This document shows, one piece after another, positions 6,240-10,733 of a DNA stretch of 10,733 bases. Every line of letters begins with the position of its first letter. Position 1 is the stretch's first letter. The stretch covers positions 1-10,733 of the forward strand of contig DATGZX010000119.1 in NCBI GenBank assembly GCA_035296965.1. Reading direction: 5' to 3'. The notes under the pieces were generated by a model. The model did not search any database. It saw nothing but the letters and a program-made list of their open reading frames with translations, and was not told the origin of the DNA. The position numbers and the translations under genes were made by a program. The DNA comes from DATGZX01 sp035296965. Its GTDB lineage: Bacteria; Planctomycetota; Planctomycetia; Gemmatales; Gemmataceae.

Positions 6240-6533
6240 TCAGGAGATTTTCCCCAGGATCTTGGCCATTTCAGCAGCGTTGAAGGAGCGGAGAGTCTGT
6301 GTCGTGACATTATCCCGTGAACTCAACGAGAGCATTGCAGCAGTTGCTGTCTCGTCGTCCGGGGCATCGAAGACAATCACGCCGTCGTAAGCCCCTATGC
6401 ACCAATACTGCTCCTTGACCTCGATGCCGTGCTTCTTGGCGTGCGCTTTGAAGTCGCCCGCGCGCTTGCAAGTATCCTTGATGTCCTTGACGCCACGCTC
6501 GGTGAACTTGATGAGTGCTACATACGTTGCCAT
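6240..6533 (-). CDS. GYD-domain protein
   Basis: A 97-residue soluble protein with the ferredoxin-like GYD fold: ATYVALIKFTERGVKDIKD at the start, the signature GAYDGVIVFDAPDDETATAAML (47-68), and LRSFNAAEMAKIL at the end. The family is common in bacteria and has no established biochemical role. The start ATG has GGAG about 9 bases upstream. Its stop abuts the arsM stop on the other strand, forming the palindrome TGATCA with no gap, so transcripts of the two must overlap. A link with arsenic handling is possible only from position. Confidence 0.9.
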   Translation of the reverse strand: MATYVALIKFTERGVKDIKDTCKRAGDFKAHAKKHGIEVKEQYWCIGAYDGVIVFDAPDDETATAAMLSLSSRDNVTTQTLRSFNAAEMAKILGKIS

Positions 6534-6606
6534 TGTGAGTTACTCCGTTGTTGAAGCCTCAAACGGATTGCCGTGCTGGCTATTCTAGGCGGATTCGATC
6601 CGACCG

Positions 6607-6632
6607 AAAAAAAAGCTGCCCGAGTGACGAGC
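6607..6632 (-). terminator. Possible intrinsic terminator after the SxtJ-like gene
   Basis: On the minus strand a 5-bp stem, GCTCG/CGGGC with one G-U pair and a 5-base loop, lies at 6632-6618. After 3 bases comes a run of eight T (6614-6607). It sits 72 bases past the stop of the SxtJ-like gene, in the right orientation to end the carbamoyltransferase unit. The stem is short. The remaining 6534-6704 shows no gene. Confidence 0.4.
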
Positions 6633-6704
6633 GGAACGGAATGCAGAGACAGCAAAGTCGTGTCGTTCGCAGAATTTCGAAGGCAGAGCAATGCGCGGAT
6701 TGAA

Positions 6705-7121
6705 TCATGATTGGCGAAAGTAACTCTGCACATCGGGGGCTGGCGGCTTGGGTGACCAGTAGGTATTTCGGTCTCGACTGCGCCGCAGTTCGAGCGGGTC
6801 TCGGCCCGCTATTCGAAATGCCAGCGCCAAAGGCGTGAAGACTCCGAAAAAGATAATCGCCAGAGCGACGCGAGAGACAAGCCAGCCGACGGGAAAGGCT
6901 GCGACCATCCAACCAACATATATCAAGCGCACGGACGCCGGGCGCACCAGGCCCAGTGGCCCAACGGTCCCGGCGAGTATGGCGAACAACAGCCCAGCCG
7001 CTGGCCGTTCGCGCAGCAGCCCGTTCCAGACGGCAAAGCCGCCGAAGCAAATCACCCACAACCCGGCAAACTGCCGGAGCGTCCGCCTCGAAGGAGTGAA
7101 TGTGATGTCCGACCACTCCAT
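6705..7121 (-). CDS. SxtJ-like small membrane protein
   Basis: A 138-residue integral membrane protein with about four hydrophobic segments near residues 18-36, 42-60, 65-82 and 84-102. A basic cytoplasmic-type tail follows, with RDPLELRRSRDRNTYW and a YFRQS end. These features, and its place directly behind a carbamoyltransferase gene, match the SxtJ family, named after a saxitoxin-cluster gene of unknown role. It starts 17 bp after the carbamoyltransferase stop, with AAGGTG in that gap, so the two are cotranscribed. It probably works with the carbamoyltransferase at the membrane; this is inferred from conserved linkage. Confidence 0.75.
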   Translation of the reverse strand: MEWSDITFTPSRRTLRQFAGLWVICFGGFAVWNGLLRERPAAGLLFAILAGTVGPLGLVRPASVRLIYVGWMVAAFPVGWLVSRVALAIIFFGVFTPLALAFRIAGRDPLELRRSRDRNTYWSPKPPAPDVQSYFRQS

Positions 7122-7138
7122 TGCAACACCTTCAAGTT

Positions 7139-8995
7139 TTAATCGAGTTGGAATTGGTGCAAGTAGCGCTCACGAGTGGCGATGTCCGCCGTTTCACGCA
7201 GTTTATCCTTGCGCAAAACGACATCTTCGAGCACCAGGGCATCCATGTCTGTAGCCAAGAAGCTACGGTAGGCTTCCTCCGGCGTACACACAATCGGTTC
7301 GCCGCGAACGTTGAAGCTCGTATTCACCAGAACCGGGCAACCCGTTAGTCTATGAAAGGCCGTCAAGAGCTGGTGAAAACGCGGGTTTCTGGTCTCGTCC
7401 ACGGTCTGGACGCGCGCGCTATAATCGACGTGAGTTATGGCGGGAACGGTCGAACGCACGACGTTGACGCGCTCCCGCAAGTCCGCCTGGTTCGTCATTG
7501 TCGCTAGTTGATGGGGAGGGACCGCCACTCGGTGCTCTTGGCGAATGGTGGCCACCAGAAGCATGTACGGGCTCTCCTGCCCCGGTTGCAAATCGAACCA
7601 ATCCGACGCTGCTTCCTGAAGCACAGCCGGAGCGAAGGGGCGGAAGCTTTCGCGAAACTTGATTTTGAGATTCATGATTGCTTGCATCTTGGGCGAACGC
7701 GGGTCACCCAGAATGCTGCGCGCTCCCAGCGAGCGCGGCCCAAATTCCATCCTCCCGCTAAACCAGCCAACGACCTTTTCGCTGGCCAGGAGCTGAGCGA
7801 CGTAGTCAAGCAGTTCATCTTCCTCGGCGAAGGCATCGTATGCGGTCTCACGGCTGTCGAAGAAGTTGCGGATCTCGTCAGAACTGAAACGAGGACCAAG
7901 AAAGCTGCCGTGTTGCGAATCGTACGTGCCCACCGTGCGAGGCTTCTCAAGAAGCTGATGCCAAACGAACAGCGCCGCTCCAAGAGCGCCACCGGCATCA
8001 CCTGCTGCAGGCTGAATCCAGATGTTCTCGAACGGCCCCTCGCGCAGCAGCTTGCCGTTGGCCACGCAGTTCAGGGCCACGCCGCCCGCCATCACCAGGT
8101 TGCTCATGCCGGTATTCTTGTGGATGTCGATCGCCATGCGGAGCACGACCTCTTCGGTAACCACCTGGATGCTTGCGGCCAGGTCCATGTGACGTTGCAA
8201 CAAATCGGACTCCGGCGCGCGCGGAGGCCCACCGAACAGCCGGTGGAAGCGCGGCCCGGTCATGGTCAACCCCTGGCAGTAGTTGAAGAATCTCTGGTCC
8301 AACCAGAAGCTGCCGTCCGGCTTGAGATCGATCAGTTGCTGGTAGATGGCATCGACATAGACAGGCCGGCCATAAGGGGCCAGGCCCATAAGCTTGTACT
8401 CACCGCTGTTGACCTTGAACCCACAGTAGTAGGTGAATGCCGAGTACAAGAGTCCGAGCGAGTGCGGGAATTTCAGGTGGTGCGACAGGCAGATCTTGTT
8501 GCCGCGACCCATGCCGTAAGCGGAGGTGCTCCATTCACCCACGCCGTCGAGCGTTAGGATTGCCGCCTCTTCGAATGGACTGGGATAGAAGGCGCTGGCG
8601 GCGTGGCTCTCGTGGTGATCCATGAACAAGAGTGGCGCGCGCAGCTTCTTCTCGAAGCCCCGAGCGATCTGCCGCCGCATGAACATCTTCTCTTTGAGCC
8701 AAACGGGGATCGCCTTACTGAAGCTGGGCAAGCCACGTGGGGCAAAGGCAAGGTAGGTTTCCAGGAGGCGCTCGAACTTGGTCAAGGGCTTGTCGTAGAA
8801 AACCACATAGTCGAGTTGCTCCTGCGCCAGCCCGGCTTCGCGCAGGCAATAGGCGACGGCTTGGGATGGAAAACCGGCATCGTGCTTCTTACGAGTGAAG
8901 CGTTCCTCCTGAGCCGCGGCAACGATGGCGCCGTCGACAACAAGTGCAGCCGCACTGTCGTGATAGAAGGCAGAAATACCGAGGATCGCGGTCAA
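7139..8995 (-). CDS. O-carbamoyltransferase, NodU/CmcH/TobZ/SxtI type
   Basis: A 618-residue cytoplasmic enzyme that uses carbamoyl phosphate and ATP to carbamoylate a hydroxyl group, via carbamoyl-adenylate in studied members. The N-terminal Kae1-like part shows ILGISAFYHDSAAAL, the metal-binding HHESHAASAF (H127, H131), LTLDGVGEWST (147-157), GGVALNCVANGKL (304-316) and GDAGGALGAA (332-341). The C-terminal part has SGRMEFGPRSLGARSIL (413-429), FRPFAPAVL and LVNTSFNVRGEPIV (556-569). Length is normal for the family. The start is a TTG at 8995 with AGGGGG 7 bases upstream; no better in-frame ATG lies ahead. The acceptor substrate is unknown, as no sugar or antibiotic genes are nearby. Flanked by DUF5989 and SxtJ-like genes on the same strand. 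Confidence 0.95.
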   Translation of the reverse strand: MTAILGISAFYHDSAAALVVDGAIVAAAQEERFTRKKHDAGFPSQAVAYCLREAGLAQEQLDYVVFYDKPLTKFERLLETYLAFAPRGLPSFSKAIPVWLKEKMFMRRQIARGFEKKLRAPLLFMDHHESHAASAFYPSPFEEAAILTLDGVGEWSTSAYGMGRGNKICLSHHLKFPHSLGLLYSAFTYYCGFKVNSGEYKLMGLAPYGRPVYVDAIYQQLIDLKPDGSFWLDQRFFNYCQGLTMTGPRFHRLFGGPPRAPESDLLQRHMDLAASIQVVTEEVVLRMAIDIHKNTGMSNLVMAGGVALNCVANGKLLREGPFENIWIQPAAGDAGGALGAALFVWHQLLEKPRTVGTYDSQHGSFLGPRFSSDEIRNFFDSRETAYDAFAEEDELLDYVAQLLASEKVVGWFSGRMEFGPRSLGARSILGDPRSPKMQAIMNLKIKFRESFRPFAPAVLQEAASDWFDLQPGQESPYMLLVATIRQEHRVAVPPHQLATMTNQADLRERVNVVRSTVPAITHVDYSARVQTVDETRNPRFHQLLTAFHRLTGCPVLVNTSFNVRGEPIVCTPEEAYRSFLATDMDALVLEDVVLRKDKLRETADIATRERYLHQFQLD

Positions 8996-9035
8996 GGCAC
9001 GCCCCCTGGAACTGTCGCATCAGGCCCGTATCCAA

Positions 9036-9233
9036 TTAAAACAAGGTGTAGAGGAAAGGCGCCGCTGCACCACCCGAGAAGATTGCAAGCGCCGCCATCA
9101 GGACAAGGACGACGACGATTGGCAGTAGCCACCATTTCTTATTGCAGCGCAGGAAGTACCAGAAATCACCCAGAGAACTGCTGCGCTGTTCCCGGGCTGC
9201 TCTTTCGAAATCATTGCCCGTCTGTGCGCTCAT
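9036..9233 (-). CDS. DUF5989 small single-span membrane protein (SxtK-like)
   Basis: A 65-residue protein from the ATG at 9233, which has GGAG 5-6 bases upstream. A GTG at 9281 would add 16 residues without family features. The hallmark is LGDFWYFLRCNKKWWLLPIV (21-40), running into one membrane span (about 34-53), then SGGAAAPFLYTLF at the end. This matches DUF5989, which recurs beside carbamoyltransferases and SxtJ-like proteins. It is first in the three-gene unit, 40 bp before the carbamoyltransferase. A membrane tether or helper for that enzyme is the obvious guess, but nothing proves it. Confidence 0.85.
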   Translation of the reverse strand: MSAQTGNDFERAAREQRSSSLGDFWYFLRCNKKWWLLPIVVVLVLMAALAIFSGGAAAPFLYTLF

Positions 9234-9452
9234 ATATCTCTCCGCATCCGAGGAAAGGTAAAAAGGCAATGCCGGCGACACTCACACCAGCCTTGGATTG
9301 ATGGATGCGCCGGCCGCAGAAACTTATAAGACGACAAACGTCTGCGAGGTTTTATGAAGTAACAGCTTGTGAAGAAAGCCTGTTCAAGAATTCTTGCCTT
9401 GCGCAGGCCCCCATGCTTTTAGGGAATCCGCACAATTGGGTGCCTACTTTTA

Positions 9453-9581
9453 CCCCGAGCCGGGAGACCGCACAAGCTCAGGGGTCTGGCGCGTACGCAA
9501 TTCGAACGAGGTGAGGCCCCAGCCGGGAAACCTGGGGGAATTGCAATCGGCTGTCCTGTAGGTTCGGGGACGCGAGTCGCG
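9453..9581. other. Hairpin-dense stretch, possible structured RNA or element remnant
   Basis: Within the 567-bp gene-free region 9234-9800, four foldbacks follow each other. CCCCGAGC (9453-9460) pairs with GCTC-A-GGGG (9476-9484, one bulge). GCAATTC (9497-9503) pairs with GAATTGC (9538-9544), enclosing an inner hairpin CCCCAG/CTGGGG (9517-9522 and 9532-9537). GTCC/GGAC surrounds 9554-9570. CGCGA-G-TCGCG lies at 9571-9581. No known RNA family is recognised and either strand could be the transcript. No open frame here shows protein features. Confidence 0.3.
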
Positions 9582-9690
9582 AGCGCATGACGCGGACGGT
9601 TGGAATTCAAAAATGACTAATTCTGGAAGTTGCGTAATGCTGTGTCGAATAAATGCAGAATGGGAAGTTTGGGAATTCTAGGAAAATAGC

Positions 9691-9773
9691 TTGACAGGCT
9701 CATTTGGGTAGGTCATTTTACAAGACATTCGACTCGCCCACATACTGTCACCTATGCCGGTGATGCTTGGGCG
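9691..9773 (+). promoter_or_regulatory. Possible promoter and leader hairpin of the cysteine peptidase gene
   Basis: TTGACA at 9691-9696 is a perfect -35 box; 17 bases later CATTTT (9714-9719) is only a weak -10. Downstream, the leader can fold as a two-tier hairpin: outer CGCCCA/TGGGCG (9735-9740 and 9768-9773) and inner TCACC/GGTGA (9748-9752 and 9759-9763). The hairpin ends 15 bases before the AAGGAG ribosome-binding site. Confidence 0.35.
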
Positions 9774-9800
9774 CGTCTCTTCCCTTCAAGGAGCCCAAGT

Positions 9801-10598
9801 ATGACAGTAAAAAGAGGAAGAGTGAAGGGCCCACATGGCGCGGGCCCGCATCGCGCAGCCGGATTCTCGGGGTCCGCTCGCAAGACCAAGCGGTATGGTT
9901 GGATTCCCGACCTTCCGGACCAACGTGACTTCACCTACGCAGTCTCGGCCCCGGTGGCAAACATTCCATCGAGCGTGGATCTCCGGGACAAGTGTCCGCC
10001 AGTCTATGACCAGGGGCAGCTAGGCAGCTGCACAGCCAACGCCATCGCGGGGGCACTCGAGTTCGAAATGATGAAACAAGGGCTGAATGCCTTTATCCCC
10101 TCCCGCCTCTTCATCTACTACAACGAGCGCGCCATGGAAGGTACGATCCCCACTGACGCAGGCGCCATGATTCGGGACGGCATCAAGAGTGTGGCAAACC
10201 AGGGAGATTGTCCGGAAGGAAATGTGGGGGATCCGCCTCCTGCATGGCCCTATGACATCGGCAAATTCGCCGTGCAGCCCGCCCAAGCGTGTTTCGACAA
10301 GGCAAAGGATCTCAAAGCTGTTAGCTACCACTCCGTGACACAGAACCTCGCGGATATGAAGGGTTGCCTTGCCGAAGGCTACCCTTTCGTGTTCGGCTTC
10401 ACGGTCTACGAGAGCTTTGAGTCAGCAGACGTGGCTAAGACTGGAAATGTCCCGATGCCCAAGGCCGCAGAGCAGGTGCTGGGTGGCCATGCGGTGCTGG
10501 CAGTGGGTTACGACGACGATGAGCGAGTATTCATCTGTCGCAATTCCTGGGGCGACGCATGGGGTGACGCGGGCTACTTTTACATGCCCTACGCTTAA
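9801..10598 (+). CDS. Papain-like (C1) cysteine peptidase, C-terminus cut by the repeat
   Basis: A 265-residue protein. A basic N-terminal extension has no clear signal peptide; then RYGWIPDLPDQRDF and SVDLRDKCPPVYDQ lead into the papain-like catalytic domain. All catalytic residues are visible: Q71 and C77 in DQGQLGSCTANAIAG, H230 in LGGHAVLAVGYDD, and N248 in CRNSWGDAWGDAGYFYMPYA. The protein stops right after this motif. Bacterial relatives usually continue for about 15-20 residues with a tail of the type YLTxxxLAxDFW. The last alanine codon and the TAA fall within the 139-bp repeat that begins at 10594, so the tail seems to have been replaced by repeat sequence. The active site is complete, so activity may remain. 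AAGGAG lies 7 bases before the ATG. The substrate is unknown, and there is no linked gene downstream. Confidence 0.9.
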   Translation: MTVKRGRVKGPHGAGPHRAAGFSGSARKTKRYGWIPDLPDQRDFTYAVSAPVANIPSSVDLRDKCPPVYDQGQLGSCTANAIAGALEFEMMKQGLNAFIPSRLFIYYNERAMEGTIPTDAGAMIRDGIKSVANQGDCPEGNVGDPPPAWPYDIGKFAVQPAQACFDKAKDLKAVSYHSVTQNLADMKGCLAEGYPFVFGFTVYESFESADVAKTGNVPMPKAAEQVLGGHAVLAVGYDDDERVFICRNSWGDAWGDAGYFYMPYA

Positions 10599-10732
10599 CG
10601 TGGGCTTCGCCCACCGCCCTGCAATGTGCGCAGTTTCCTTGCGCCCGGCAGGAGGGTGATGGGGGAGTTGATCCTCATATTGCAAGCCAGCGATGTTCTT
10701 TTCCCTGCCTGCTGGCCCGCTTGATAGAGTGA
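10594..10732. repeat. Right copy of 139-bp perfect inverted repeat
   Basis: Exact reverse complement of 1-139. It begins within the last sense codon of the cysteine peptidase gene and supplies its stop. The same internal hairpins are present, including GTGGGC-TTC-GCCCAC at 10600-10614. The inner flank shares nothing with the inner flank of the left copy, so the repeat edge at 139 bp is real on this side. Base 10733 lies one base beyond the aligned part. Confidence 0.95.
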
Positions 10733-10733
10733 G

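Noticed and set aside
7508..8557. 349-codon open frame on the plus strand
   Set aside because: Antisense to the carbamoyltransferase, whose motifs on the other strand are unambiguous.
6705..9233. Saxitoxin biosynthesis cluster
   Set aside because: Only the carbamoyltransferase and its two membrane partners are present; the core polyketide-like, amidinotransferase and oxygenase genes are absent.
8603..9301. 232-codon open frame on the plus strand
   Set aside because: Antisense to the carbamoyltransferase start and the DUF5989 gene; no recognisable domain.
9487..9512. TTCGAA within a tRNA T-arm-like context
   Set aside because: No 5-bp T stem, anticodon arm or acceptor pairing could be built on either strand.
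1..10733. Whole window as a composite transposon
   Set aside because: Inverted repeats are present, but there is no transposase or integrase gene, and target duplications cannot be seen; a pair of dispersed repeats is simpler.

Overview
The window looks like a piece of a planctomycete genome, probably from the Gemmatales side. Three things point there. One is an ECF-type sigma factor fused to a membrane segment and a TIGR03067-like domain. The second is a DUF1559 protein with a type IV pilin-like N-terminus (FTLIELLVVIAIIA). The third is a small HEAT-repeat lipoprotein beside it. The taxonomic call is inference from these families; there is no rRNA or other marker.

Layout from left to right: (1) 1-556 has no convincing gene. 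It opens with a 139-bp repeat, then a purine-rich foldback with a 6-bp rhythm, then a possible ECF promoter. (2) 557-2227, plus strand: the large sigma factor. (3) 2266-3713, minus strand: DUF1559 surface protein followed by a HEAT lipoprotein, a probable two-gene unit. (4) 3714-4223: a divergent intergenic region with two related Fur-box-like sites, leading into a 59-residue hemin uptake protein, hemP, that is easy to miss. (5) 4365-6239, plus strand: an arsenic unit consisting of a promoter with an overlapping palindromic operator, arsR, a low-molecular-weight-phosphatase-type arsC, and arsM. A GYD-domain gene on the opposite strand abuts arsM stop to stop. No arsenite efflux gene is present. 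(6) 6705-9233, minus strand: a three-gene unit, DUF5989 - carbamoyltransferase - SxtJ-like membrane protein, with the same make-up as the sxtI/sxtJ/sxtK part of saxitoxin clusters but with no other toxin genes nearby. (7) 9234-9800: a hairpin-rich intergenic stretch. (8) 9801-10598, plus strand: a papain-like (C1) cysteine peptidase whose last codon and stop lie inside the second copy of the 139-bp repeat.

The 139-bp repeats at the two ends are perfect inverted copies of each other (1-139 and 10594-10732) and contain internal hairpins, so they resemble a dispersed palindromic repeat or MITE-like element. The right copy appears to have cut off the conserved C-terminal tail of the peptidase. 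No transposase, integrase, tRNA, rRNA or CRISPR array is visible. The arsenic genes form a plausible working pathway: ArsC reduces arsenate, ArsM methylates the arsenite, and ArsR senses arsenite. The most worthwhile leads are the repeat and the truncated peptidase, the hidden hemP with its paired operator-like sites, the free-standing carbamoyltransferase module, and the unassigned structured stretch at 9453-9581.
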